Positions 8,149 to 15,790 of a DNA stretch of 64,000 bases are shown piece after piece. How positions within the stretch are numbered: the first letter of the stretch is position 1; every line of letters starts with the position of its first letter. The stretch spans positions 620,001-684,000 of the forward strand of contig NZ_CP182947.1 in the NCBI RefSeq assembly GCF_048320135.1, in the 5' to 3' direction. The stretch is from Ideonella_A sakaiensis_A (GTDB taxonomy: Bacteria > Pseudomonadota > Gammaproteobacteria > Burkholderiales > Burkholderiaceae_C). The notes under the pieces are model-generated. The model saw only the letters and a program-made list of their open reading frames with translations. It was not told where the DNA came from and ran no database searches. Made by a program: the position numbers and the translations under genes.

Positions 8149-9630
8149 TCAGGCGAGACCTTCGTCGGTGGCTTCGATCGTCTCGTCGAAGAGCTCGGGC
8201 AGCAACTGCCGGCTGTGGGTATCGCTGAGCGCCTCGACCGATTTCAGCTTGCGCGACATCACGCGGGTCCGCGTCTGCGCATGTTCGATCGTGTTCGCCG
8301 CCTCTTCGAGCTTCTTGCGCGTCTTCGCGAGCACATCGGCAAACTTGGCAAATTCTGTCTTGACGCCGCCGAGCACCTCCCAGACTTCGGCCGAGCGCTT
8401 TTCGAGCGCCAGCGTGCGGAATCCCATCTGCAGGCAGTTCAGCGTTGCGAGCAGCGTCGTCGGCCCGGCCAGCATCACCTTGTGGTCGCGCTGCAGGCCT
8501 TCGACCAGGCCGGGGCGGCGCAAGGCTTCGGCATACAGGCCTTCGGTCGGCACGAACAGGATCGCAAAATCGGTGGTGTGCGGTGGCGCCAGGTATTTGC
8601 CGGCGATGCTGCGCGCTTCCAGCCGCAGCCGCTGCTCGATTGCCCGCGCCGCGGTTTCGGCACCGGCCGAATCGGCGCGCTCCTGCGCGTCGAGCAGCCG
8701 CTCATGGTCCTCGCGCGGGAATTTCGCGTCGATCGGCAGCCACAGCGGCGCACCATCGTCGCGGCGGCCGGGCAGCTTCAGTGCAAATTCGACCCGCGCG
8801 CCGCTGCCCGGGACGGTCTCGACGTTGGATGCAAATTGCTCCGGCGTGAACACCTGCTCGAGCAGCCCGGCGAGCTGCACCTCGCCGAAGATGCCGCGCG
8901 ACTTCACATTCGTCAGCACCCGGTTCAGCGAGCCGACATCCTTCGCGAGCAGCTGCATCTCGCCGAGCCCGCGGTGCACTTGCTCGAGCCGCTCGGCAAC
9001 CTGCTTGAAGCTGTCGCCAAGGCGCTGCTCGAGCGTCGCATGCAGTTTTTCGTCGACCGTCAGCCGCATCTGCTCGAGCTTGTTTTCATTGCCTTGCTGC
9101 AGGCTCGCGAGCCGCTGCTCGACGGTCGCGCGCACCTCCGACAGCCGGCGCTCGTTGGCATCGGACAAGGCCCGCAGCTGCTCGTTGAAACTGGCGGCAA
9201 AACGCTGCAGCGCGTTGTCCTGCGCCTCACGCGACTGCTGCGCCTGCTGATGCTGACGCTGCGCGGCAGATTGCACCGCTTCGGCAACCGTCGTCTGCAT
9301 CGCCGCGAGCTGGATGCGCAGCTGGTCGAGCTGGTCGTTCTGCAGCCGCGCGACCTCGCCCTGCTGGTGCAGCAGCGTCTGCTGCAGTCCGCTCAGCGTC
9401 TGCCCGAGTTCGACCCGACTCGCCGACGCGCTGCGGTCGATCTCGCCGCGCAGGTTGCGTTCGAGATGTTCGGCGTCGCGCCGGTGCGCATCGAGCAGGC
9501 TGGCGGTCTGCAGCTCGCTACGGCGGTCGGCGGCACGGTCGTCGCGCAGCTTCCAGTAGAGCCCGGCGACCAGCAGCAGATTGAGGGTGGCCAGGCCGAC
9601 AAACAGCCACTGCCCGAGTTCAGGATCCAT
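8149..9630 (-). CDS. rmuC: DNA recombination protein RmuC homologue
   Basis: This 493-residue protein has one N-terminal membrane helix (LFVGLATLNLLLVAGLYW), a long coiled coil of about 200 residues rich in Q, E, R and L, and the conserved RmuC domain (SRGIFGEVQLAGLLEQV, then LWLPIDAKFPREDHERLLDA and TDFAILFVPTEGLYAEAL). RmuC proteins carry a nuclease-like fold and limit some DNA rearrangements. The ATG at 9630 places the membrane helix right at the N-terminus and is preferred over an upstream start. It sits in a minus-strand gene run. Confidence 0.9.
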   Translation of the reverse strand: MDPELGQWLFVGLATLNLLLVAGLYWKLRDDRAADRRSELQTASLLDAHRRDAEHLERNLRGEIDRSASASRVELGQTLSGLQQTLLHQQGEVARLQNDQLDQLRIQLAAMQTTVAEAVQSAAQRQHQQAQQSREAQDNALQRFAASFNEQLRALSDANERRLSEVRATVEQRLASLQQGNENKLEQMRLTVDEKLHATLEQRLGDSFKQVAERLEQVHRGLGEMQLLAKDVGSLNRVLTNVKSRGIFGEVQLAGLLEQVFTPEQFASNVETVPGSGARVEFALKLPGRRDDGAPLWLPIDAKFPREDHERLLDAQERADSAGAETAARAIEQRLRLEARSIAGKYLAPPHTTDFAILFVPTEGLYAEALRRPGLVEGLQRDHKVMLAGPTTLLATLNCLQMGFRTLALEKRSAEVWEVLGGVKTEFAKFADVLAKTRKKLEEAANTIEHAQTRTRVMSRKLKSVEALSDTHSRQLLPELFDETIEATDEGLA

Positions 9631-9681
9631 GCCTTGATTGTCGCAGGCGCGCCGGTGCGCCCCGCCCATGCGGCGCCAGGT

Positions 9682-10674
9682 TCAGCCGGCCAGCACCTGC
9701 GGATTGATCGGCGTTGGCGGGCGGCCCGCCTGCGGACCGCAGCCGAGACCGGCGATCAGGTTGTCGGCCGCAAGTTCGGCCATTGCACGACGCGTCGCGA
9801 CGGTCGCGCTCGCGATGTGCGGCGTCAGCACGACATTCGGCAGTTCGAGCAGCGCCGGATTCAGCGCCGGCTCGTTTTCGAACACATCGAGCCCGGCCGC
9901 GGCGATCTGCCGCGCCGCCAGTGCCCGCACCAGCGCCGCATCGTCGACGATGCCGCCGCGCGCGATGTTGATCAGGCAGGCGCTCGGCTTCATCAGCGCC
10001 AGCTCGGCCTCGCCGATCGCATGGTGCGACGATGCCGAATATGGCAATACCAGCACCAGGTGGTCGGCCTCGCGCAGCAGCTCTTCCTTGCTGACATAAC
10101 GCGCATTCAGGGCGGCTTCGGTCGCTTGGTCGAGCCGCGAGCGGTTGTGGTAGATCACCTGCATGCCGAAGCCGTGCGCGCCGCGGCGGGCGATCGCCTG
10201 GCCGATCCGGCCCATGCCGAGGATGCCGAGCGTCGCGCCGTGGACATCGCTGCCGATGAACATGTCGTACGACCATTTGGTCCACTCGCCGCGGCGCAAG
10301 GCATGTTCGCTTTCGGCGATGCGGCGCGCGGTCGCCATCATCAGCGCAAAGCCGAAATCGGCGGTCGTCTCGGTCAGCACGTCCGGCGTATTGGTGCACA
10401 ACACGCCGCGCGCGGTGCAGGCCTCGACATCGAAATTGTTGTAGCCGACCGCCATGTTGGCGACCAGCTTCAGCTGCGGGTGCGCATCGAGCAGTTCGGC
10501 GTCGATGCGCTCGCTGCCGGTCGTCAGCGCGCCGACCTTGCCCTGCAGCCGCCGCGACAGCTCCTGCTTCGACCAGACCTCGTCGTCCGGGTTGTCGCTG
10601 ACCTCGAAATGTTCGCGCAGCCGCGCGATCGTCTCCGGAAAAACCGCACGTGCGACCAGAATTGCCGGCTTCAT
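9682..10674 (-). CDS. D-2-hydroxyacid dehydrogenase (glyoxylate/hydroxypyruvate reductase type)
   Basis: This 330-residue protein of the D-isomer 2-hydroxyacid dehydrogenase family has the NAD(P)-binding motif LGILGMGRIGQAIARR, the substrate loop NMAVGYNNFDV, and the catalytic Arg-Glu-His set in NIARGGIVDDAAL, GLDVFENEP and LTPHIASAT. The pattern is closest to the GyaR/GhrB-type glycerate dehydrogenases, which reduce glyoxylate or hydroxypyruvate. The ATG at 10674 has a GGAGG ribosome site; a GTG one codon upstream is possible. It follows the antiporter gene by 16 bases. Confidence 0.85.
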   Translation of the reverse strand: MKPAILVARAVFPETIARLREHFEVSDNPDDEVWSKQELSRRLQGKVGALTTGSERIDAELLDAHPQLKLVANMAVGYNNFDVEACTARGVLCTNTPDVLTETTADFGFALMMATARRIAESEHALRRGEWTKWSYDMFIGSDVHGATLGILGMGRIGQAIARRGAHGFGMQVIYHNRSRLDQATEAALNARYVSKEELLREADHLVLVLPYSASSHHAIGEAELALMKPSACLINIARGGIVDDAALVRALAARQIAAAGLDVFENEPALNPALLELPNVVLTPHIASATVATRRAMAELAADNLIAGLGCGPQAGRPPTPINPQVLAG

Positions 10675-10690
10675 CACCCCTCCCCGTTTT

Positions 10691-12151
10691 TCAGAACCAG
10701 ATCCACGTCATCACGATGAACAGCGGCACCAGGAACAGCACCGACCAGCCCATGTAGCCGAAGAAACTCGGCATCTTGACGCCGCGGTCCTCGGCGATCG
10801 CCTTGACCATCAGGTTCGGCGCATTGCCGATGTAGGTGTTGGCACCCATGAAGACGGCGCCGGCCGAGATCGCCGCCAGCGTGCTCGCATAGGTCGTCAT
10901 CAGCGCCTGTGCCTCGCCGCCGGCGGTATTGAAAAAGACCAGGTAGGTCGGTGCGTTGTCGAGGAAGGACGACAACACGCCGGTGGCCCAGAAATACATC
11001 GCCGGAATCGGCTGGCCGTCGCTGCCGGTGACCGCCGACACGATCGCGCCGAACGGGCCGTCGACACCGGCGCGCAGCATTGCAATCACCGGAATGATGG
11101 TCAGGAAGATCGCGGCAAACAGCTTTGCCACCTCGGCGATCGGCGCCCAGTTGAACTGGTTCTGTTCGCGCGGCGCCATCGGTGCAAACTGCATCGAGAC
11201 GATCGCCAGCACCAGCAGCCCGATGTCACGCACCAGGCTGGCCCAGGTCACGTCGGCGCCGGCGACGCTGAACGCGATGCCGGAATTCCACAGCCCGCTC
11301 AGCAGCACCAGTCCGACGACGCCGGCCAGCAGCAGGAAATTGATCTTGCCTTCAAAACCGATCGTCGGTGAGTCGGGCGTCGGGTCGACCCGCGTGACGC
11401 CTTCCTTGCGGTAATGCCAGCTGTCGAGGAAATAGAAGATCACCAGCAGCGATCCGACGATGAACAGCGTCTCCGGGAAGATGTGCTGCATCGTCCAGAA
11501 GAAGTCGACCCCCTTCAGGAAACCGAGGAACAGCGGCGGGTCGCCGAGCGGCGTCAGCGAGCCGCCGACATTCGACACCGTGAAGACGAAGAAGACGACA
11601 ACGTGGGCGGTGCTCTTGCGGTTGTCGTTGGCGCGGATCAGCGGGCGAATCAGCAGCATCGACGCGCCGGTCGTGCCCATGATGCTCGCGAGCACCGAGC
11701 CGACCGCCAGGATGCCGGTATTCAGCGCCGGGCTGCCGTGCAGGTTGCCGCGCAGGAAGATGCCGCCGGCGATCACATACAGGCTGCCGACCAGCAGGAT
11801 GAACGGGATGTATTCGGCAACCAGCGCATGCAGGAAGCCGTCGAGCGCGACGCCGATGCCGAACATCGCGGCAAACGGCACGAAGAAGACCAGCGCCCAT
11901 GCGGCAACGATCTTGCCGTAATGGTGGTGCCAGAAATGCGGCGAGACCAGCGGCAGGATCGCGATCGACAGCAAGACGCCAGCGAACGGTATTCCCCACC
12001 AGGCGGCCAGTTTGGAACCGTCGAAATCGGCCGCCTGCGCCAGCGTCGGCGCAAGCAGCAACAGCAGTGGCAACAGCCACCGCTGCAGGCGGCAAGGTTC
12101 GGCAAGCCGGTGTATCGGTCCGGCGGCGACGGCGGATGGGGAGCTGGTCAT
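10691..12151 (-). CDS. NhaD-like sodium:proton antiporter (ion transporter superfamily)
   Basis: This 486-residue membrane protein has a signal-like N-terminal helix ending LAQA and many hydrophobic segments. The conserved loops SNVGGSLTPLGDPPLFLGF and FLDNAPTYLVFF are the paired re-entrant motifs of the NhaD/ArsB/citrate ion-transporter superfamily. In betaproteobacteria such proteins are called NhaD-type antiporters, which exchange Na+ or Li+ for protons. The start overlaps the nitroreductase stop (ATGA). Arsenite or dicarboxylate transport is less likely but not excluded. Confidence 0.75.
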   Translation of the reverse strand: MTSSPSAVAAGPIHRLAEPCRLQRWLLPLLLLLAPTLAQAADFDGSKLAAWWGIPFAGVLLSIAILPLVSPHFWHHHYGKIVAAWALVFFVPFAAMFGIGVALDGFLHALVAEYIPFILLVGSLYVIAGGIFLRGNLHGSPALNTGILAVGSVLASIMGTTGASMLLIRPLIRANDNRKSTAHVVVFFVFTVSNVGGSLTPLGDPPLFLGFLKGVDFFWTMQHIFPETLFIVGSLLVIFYFLDSWHYRKEGVTRVDPTPDSPTIGFEGKINFLLLAGVVGLVLLSGLWNSGIAFSVAGADVTWASLVRDIGLLVLAIVSMQFAPMAPREQNQFNWAPIAEVAKLFAAIFLTIIPVIAMLRAGVDGPFGAIVSAVTGSDGQPIPAMYFWATGVLSSFLDNAPTYLVFFNTAGGEAQALMTTYASTLAAISAGAVFMGANTYIGNAPNLMVKAIAEDRGVKMPSFFGYMGWSVLFLVPLFIVMTWIWF

Positions 12152-12864
12152 TGATGGAATGAGGCGAAGGCGGTGACGGGTTCACGTTCGGTCGACAACG
12201 AATTCTCGATCGCGTCGGGATCGGCGTGGCCGAGCGACATGCCGCAGACCAGCATCTCCTGTTCGGGCGTTCCGAGATGGTCGAGGATGACCTTGTGGAA
12301 CGGCGTGAATGCCGCCTGCGGGCAGGTATCGAGGCCACGCGCGCGGGCGGCGATCATCACGTTCTGCAGGAACATGCCGTAGTCGAGCCAACTGCCCTGC
12401 CGCATCACCCGGTCGATCGTGAACATCAGGCCGACCGGCGCGTCGAAGAAGCGGTAATTGCGCGCATGCTGGGCATGCATGCGCTTCTTGTCGGTGCGGC
12501 CGATCTCGAGCAGCCCGTACAGGTCCCAGCCGACCTTGCGCCGGCGCTCGATATACGGCGAGCGCCATTCGGTCGGGTAATACGGATACTCCTCCTGGTG
12601 TGACGCCGCGGCCTGCGGATCGTTGTAGACCGCGAGCAGCTTGTCCGTCAGGCTGCGCAATGCGTCGCCGGTCAGCACATGGACCTTCCACGGCTGGGTA
12701 TTGGTGCCGGATGGCGCAAACGATGCGACCGCAAGAATTTCCTCGATCGTCTCGCGCGGCACCAGCTTCGGCAAGAAGGCGCGCACCGAACGCCGCGAGC
12801 GGATCGCGGCATCCACCGCAGCCGTCTGTTCGGCAGTGGGTTGAAGTTGGGCAGGTGGTTTCAC
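12148..12864 (-). CDS. Nitroreductase-family flavoprotein
   Basis: This 238-residue protein has IRSRRSVRAFLPKLV at the N-terminus, SFAPSGTNTQPWKVHV (FMN phosphate site) and the C-terminal MSLGHAD of the nitroreductase fold. Such enzymes use FMN and NAD(P)H to reduce nitro compounds, quinones or enones. The GTG at 12864 is chosen because a GGA ribosome site lies six bases upstream and homology begins just after it. It also keeps the gene clear of the hydrolase upstream, whose stop is at 12956. The stop overlaps the antiporter start by four bases. Confidence 0.8.
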   Translation of the reverse strand: MKPPAQLQPTAEQTAAVDAAIRSRRSVRAFLPKLVPRETIEEILAVASFAPSGTNTQPWKVHVLTGDALRSLTDKLLAVYNDPQAAASHQEEYPYYPTEWRSPYIERRRKVGWDLYGLLEIGRTDKKRMHAQHARNYRFFDAPVGLMFTIDRVMRQGSWLDYGMFLQNVMIAARARGLDTCPQAAFTPFHKVILDHLGTPEQEMLVCGMSLGHADPDAIENSLSTEREPVTAFASFHQ

Positions 12865-12955
12865 GTCAATTCCATCGTGGCCGCGCCGGCACTGCCGCGC
12901 CAGACGTCGCGCCCGGCTCGCCGCACGCTGGTTTCTGCAGGGCATGGCTGCGCAT

Positions 12956-13939
12956 TCATGCCGCCATTGTTCCATCGCCCGGGCTGCCAGCCACCATGTC
13001 GACGGCGCCGGCCGGGCTCGTGGTTTTTGCCCATTGACGATGCGATTCGCTGGCCAGCAACAGGCTAGCAAACTGGATCGCTACCGTCTCCTCGATGCGC
13101 TGCCCATAGCCGCCTGCCATCACCATGGCCAGCGGGACGCCGCGCCGGCGTGCCGCATCGAGCACCCGGCGGTCGCGCTCGGCAAGGCCCGCGGCGCTGA
13201 GCTTCAGGCGGCCGAGCCGGTCGCCTTCATGCGGATCGGCGCCAGCCAGATAGAAGATCAGATCGGGGCCGCCAGCACACTGCGCGGCCCAAAGCCGCTG
13301 CAGGGCCTCGTCGAGCGCAGCGAGGTAAGGCTCGTCGGTACAGCCATCTGGCAACTCGACGTCGATGTCGCTCGCCTCCTTGCGAAACGGAAAATTCTTT
13401 GCGCCGTGCAGCGACAACGTAAAAACCGTCTGGTCGTCGCGGAAGATCGACGCGGTGCCGTTGCCCTGGTGCACGTCGAGATCGATCACCGCGATCCGCA
13501 GCTGGCGCGACGCCTCGCGCTGCAGCTGCCGGGCCGCCACCGCGACATCGTTGAAGACGCAGAAGCCGCTGCCCTTGTCGGCCGCCGCATGGTGGGTGCC
13601 GCCAGCCAGGTTCGCGGCAATGCCTGACTGCAACGCGGTGCGTGCCGCAGCAATCGTCGCACCGACCGAGCGGCGCGAGCGCTCGACCATCGCCTCGCTC
13701 CACGGAAAACCGATCTCGCGCTGCTCGGCGGCGCTGAGCCGGCCCGCGGCCACCGCTTCTATATAGCGGCGCGTGTGCACCAGCGCCAGTTGATCGTCGC
13801 TGGCCGCTGGCGCCTCGTGCAATTCGATCGCCGGTGCCTCGGCGGCTACCCGCGCGTGCAGCAGCGCATATTTGCCGATCGGAAAGCGATGGCCGGCAGG
13901 CAGCGGCAACAGATGGCGGCTGGAATGGAATGCCCACAT
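12956..13939 (-). CDS. Histone deacetylase family (AcuC/acetylpolyamine amidohydrolase-like) hydrolase
   Basis: This 327-residue protein has the zinc amidohydrolase signatures of the HDAC superfamily: the tandem histidines in GGTHHAAADKGSGFCVFND, the zinc ligands in DLDVHQGNGTASIF, a second aspartate ligand in YLAGADPHEGDRLG, and GGYG near the end. Bacterial members deacetylate small molecules or acetyl-CoA synthetase (AcuC). It heads a minus-strand run with nitroreductase and antiporter genes. The exact substrate is not known. Confidence 0.85.
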   Translation of the reverse strand: MWAFHSSRHLLPLPAGHRFPIGKYALLHARVAAEAPAIELHEAPAASDDQLALVHTRRYIEAVAAGRLSAAEQREIGFPWSEAMVERSRRSVGATIAAARTALQSGIAANLAGGTHHAAADKGSGFCVFNDVAVAARQLQREASRQLRIAVIDLDVHQGNGTASIFRDDQTVFTLSLHGAKNFPFRKEASDIDVELPDGCTDEPYLAALDEALQRLWAAQCAGGPDLIFYLAGADPHEGDRLGRLKLSAAGLAERDRRVLDAARRRGVPLAMVMAGGYGQRIEETVAIQFASLLLASESHRQWAKTTSPAGAVDMVAGSPGDGTMAA

Positions 13940-13994
13940 CGCGCCGATTGTGCCGAAGCCGGTTCGCGGCCCGTTCTAGAGCTTGCAGACAAAT

Positions 13995-14070
13995 TTGCTG
14001 CAACGCAACAAAAAGTGCTTGAAATGTGCGCCGACGCCGCTATACTTCTGTTCATGGTGCAGTGCAACAA
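13995..14070 (+). promoter_or_regulatory. Phasin promoter with two TGC-rich PhaR-like sites
   Basis: A sigma70-type promoter is visible: TTGAAA at 14019-14024, a 16-base spacer and TATACT at 14041-14046. Two similar TGC/GCA-rich sites flank it: TTGCTGCAACGCAAC at 13995-14009, upstream of the -35, and GTGCAGTGCAACAA at 14057-14070, just after the expected transcription start. This layout resembles what is known for PhaR repression of phaP1 in Cupriavidus necator. PhaR binding here is inferred. Confidence 0.55.
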
Positions 14071-14128
14071 AAGCTGTACCAACGGTACTTCACCGCTTTT
14101 GCCCTGTAACCCGTCAATGGAGATATCA

Positions 14129-14683
14129 ATGATCACTGCTGAACAACTCGTGGCTGTCCAGAAAGCCAATGTCGAAACCCTCTTCGGCCTGACCTCGAAG
14201 GCATTCGAAGGCGTCGAGAAGCTGGTCGAGCTGAACCTGCAGGTGGCGAAGGCCGCTCTGGGCGAAGCCGCCGAGACGACCAAGGCCGCGCTGTCGGTCA
14301 AGGACGCGCAAGAGCTGATCGCCCTGCAATCCGGCCTGCTGCAACCGGCCGCCGAGAAGGCCGCCGCCTACAGCCGCCATGTCTATGACATCGCCGCCGC
14401 CACCAACGCCGAAGTCACGAAGGTTGTCGAAGAGACCGCCGCTGACTCGCAGAAGCAGTTCATGGCCGTCGTCGACAGCGCCGTGAAGAATGCGCCGGCC
14501 GGCAGCGAAAACGCCGTTGCGCTGGTCAAGTCGGCTGTCGCCGCTGCGAACAACGCCTACGAGACCGTGCAGAAGGCTTCGAAGCAAGCTGCTGAAGTCG
14601 CCGAAGCCAACTTCCAGAACATCACGTCGACGGCCGTCAAGGCCAGCCAGACGACGACCAAGGCCGCCAAGCGCGCTGCCTGA
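14129..14683 (+). CDS. phaP: Phasin family protein (PHA granule coat)
   Basis: This 184-residue protein is rich in Ala, Lys, Glu and Val and almost wholly helical, starting MITAEQLVAVQKANVETLFG and containing FEGVEKLVELNLQVAKA, the signature of the phasin_2 family. Phasins coat polyhydroxyalkanoate granules and control their number and size. The ATG at 14129 has GGAG at 14119-14122. The gene is monocistronic: it has its own promoter and a strong intrinsic terminator at 14836-14861. Its presence implies that the cell stores PHA, although no PHA synthase is in the window. Confidence 0.93.
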   Translation: MITAEQLVAVQKANVETLFGLTSKAFEGVEKLVELNLQVAKAALGEAAETTKAALSVKDAQELIALQSGLLQPAAEKAAAYSRHVYDIAAATNAEVTKVVEETAADSQKQFMAVVDSAVKNAPAGSENAVALVKSAVAAANNAYETVQKASKQAAEVAEANFQNITSTAVKASQTTTKAAKRAA

Positions 14684-14738
14684 AGCCCGGTCACGCCGGC
14701 GCCGTGTAAATGATTATTTCGCGGCGAACTTCCGGCGG

Positions 14739-14792
14739 CCAAGCAGGTCAGAACAATCGCTGCGGCTCAAACCGCAGCTGACCTTTGCTTGG
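14739..14792 (+). other. Strong stem-loop in the phasin 3' region (candidate structured RNA)
   Basis: CCAAGCAGGTCAG at 14739-14751 pairs with CTGACC-TTT-GCTTGG at 14778-14792, giving 13 base pairs with a two-base bulge. A nested perfect hairpin, CTGCGG-CTCAAA-CCGCAG, lies inside at 14760-14777. The element is about 55 bases downstream of the phasin stop and 44 bases upstream of its terminator, so it would be part of the phaP transcript or a processed 3' fragment. No coding frame or known RNA family was recognised. Confidence 0.5.
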
Positions 14793-14835
14793 TCTCCTCT
14801 GTACCCGCAGAATCTCTGATTCGAAGGTGCATTTC

Positions 14836-14861
14836 AGCCCGGTGCTTGCACCGGGCTTTTT
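14836..14861 (+). terminator. Intrinsic terminator of phaP
   Basis: AGCCCGGT (14836-14843) and ACCGGGCT (14850-14857) form a GC-rich stem with a GCTTGC loop, followed directly by a run of five T. It is a typical Rho-independent terminator. Confidence 0.9.
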
Positions 14862-14900
14862 CATGTCCGCTCACCGGAGCTGGGTTCCCCGGTGTGCGGC

Positions 14901-14986
14901 GGCGTTATAACTGACGCGAATTATCAAACGATAAAAAAGTAGTTCCCAAATATAAGGACGACTCCTAGAGTCCGGTCTCCGGAGAC
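14901..14986 (+). promoter_or_regulatory. AT-rich leader and promoter region of the sulfur operon
   Basis: A sharply AT-rich block (14905-14957) in GC-rich surroundings precedes the sulfur operon. It contains a -10-like TATAAG at 14951-14956 without a good -35, as expected for an activator-dependent promoter such as a CysB target. A perfect 12-base palindrome, GTCTCC-GGAGAC, lies at 14975-14986 in the presumed leader. Together with the phasin 3' region this accounts for the 335-base gap before the next gene. CysB binding is inference. Confidence 0.35.
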
Positions 14987-15018
14987 AGTCCCGTCGCCGG
15001 CAGACCCAGGGGCCTTGA

Positions 15019-15786
15019 TTGGACTACACCGCGATTCTGAGTGGCTTCGGCGTTGGCGCCATCGTCGGCATGACCGGCGTCGGCGGTGGCTCGCTGATGA
15101 CGCCGCTGCTGCTGTCGGTGTTCAAGCTGCACCCGGCGGTTGCGATCGGCACCGACCTGTGGTTCGCGGCCTTGACGAAGACCACCGGCTCGGTCGCCCA
15201 TCACCGCGCCGGCCACGTCGACTGGCGCATCACGCGCACGATGCTGCTCGGCAGCCTGCCGGCCGCGGTCGCGACGATCGCGGTGATGCACCTCAGCGGC
15301 CTGACCAGGGGCTGGTCGACCGCACTGACTTTTTCGCTCGGCATCGCGCTGCTGCTGACCGCCGTCGTCGTCGCCTACCGCCGCGTCTGGCATGCGCTCG
15401 GCCTGCGCCTCGAGCGTTACCTGCCCGCGTCCCGCAAGCCGGCGCTGACGCTGGCCAGCGGTGTCGTGCTCGGCATCCTCGTCTCGCTGACCTCGATCGG
15501 CGCCGGCGCGATCGGCGCGACGCTGATCATGCTGCTTTATCCACGGCTCGAGGCCCAGCGTGTCGTCGGCACCGATATCGCGCATGCGGTGCCGCTGACG
15601 CTGGTCGCCGGCATCGGCCACGCCTTTCTCGGCCATGTCGACTGGGCACTGCTCGGCGCGCTGCTGATCGGCTCGATGCCCGGCATCTGGATCGGCGCGA
15701 AGCTGACCCGCCGCATGCCCGAAGCCCTGGTCCGCGCGCTGCTGTGCGCTTCGCTGGTCACCGCCGGCCTGAAGGTCATTCACTGA
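15019..15786 (+). CDS. Sulfite exporter TauE/SafE family permease
   Basis: This 255-residue integral membrane protein has about eight hydrophobic segments and the glycine-rich TauE/SafE repeat motifs (GFGVGAIVGMTGVGGGSLMTPLLL near the N-terminus, SLTSIGAGAIGATLIMLL in the second half). It starts with TTG at 15019 preceded by AGGGG at 15008-15012. It is the first gene of the sulfate assimilation operon and four bases upstream of cysI. Members move sulfite, sulfoacetate or sulfate; export of excess sulfite or sulfate uptake fits this context. Confidence 0.82.
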   Translation: MDYTAILSGFGVGAIVGMTGVGGGSLMTPLLLSVFKLHPAVAIGTDLWFAALTKTTGSVAHHRAGHVDWRITRTMLLGSLPAAVATIAVMHLSGLTRGWSTALTFSLGIALLLTAVVVAYRRVWHALGLRLERYLPASRKPALTLASGVVLGILVSLTSIGAGAIGATLIMLLYPRLEAQRVVGTDIAHAVPLTLVAGIGHAFLGHVDWALLGALLIGSMPGIWIGAKLTRRMPEALVRALLCASLVTAGLKVIH

Positions 15787-15790
15787 AGCC

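Noticed and set aside
8080..10719. Very long plus-strand open frame opposite MFS, rmuC and dehydrogenase genes
   Set aside because: It shows the same shadow pattern, spanning three well-conserved minus-strand genes; its composition is that of a reverse-strand GC-rich artefact.
14739..14861. 6S RNA or another known housekeeping RNA downstream of phaP
   Set aside because: The structure does not have the central bubble and flanking conserved stems of 6S RNA and lacks a promoter of its own that I can see; kept only as an unnamed structured element.
14901..15018. SAM-type riboswitch before the sulfur operon
   Set aside because: No conserved SAM-I, SAM-II or SAM-V core is visible; the region is AT-rich with a -10 and a short palindrome only.
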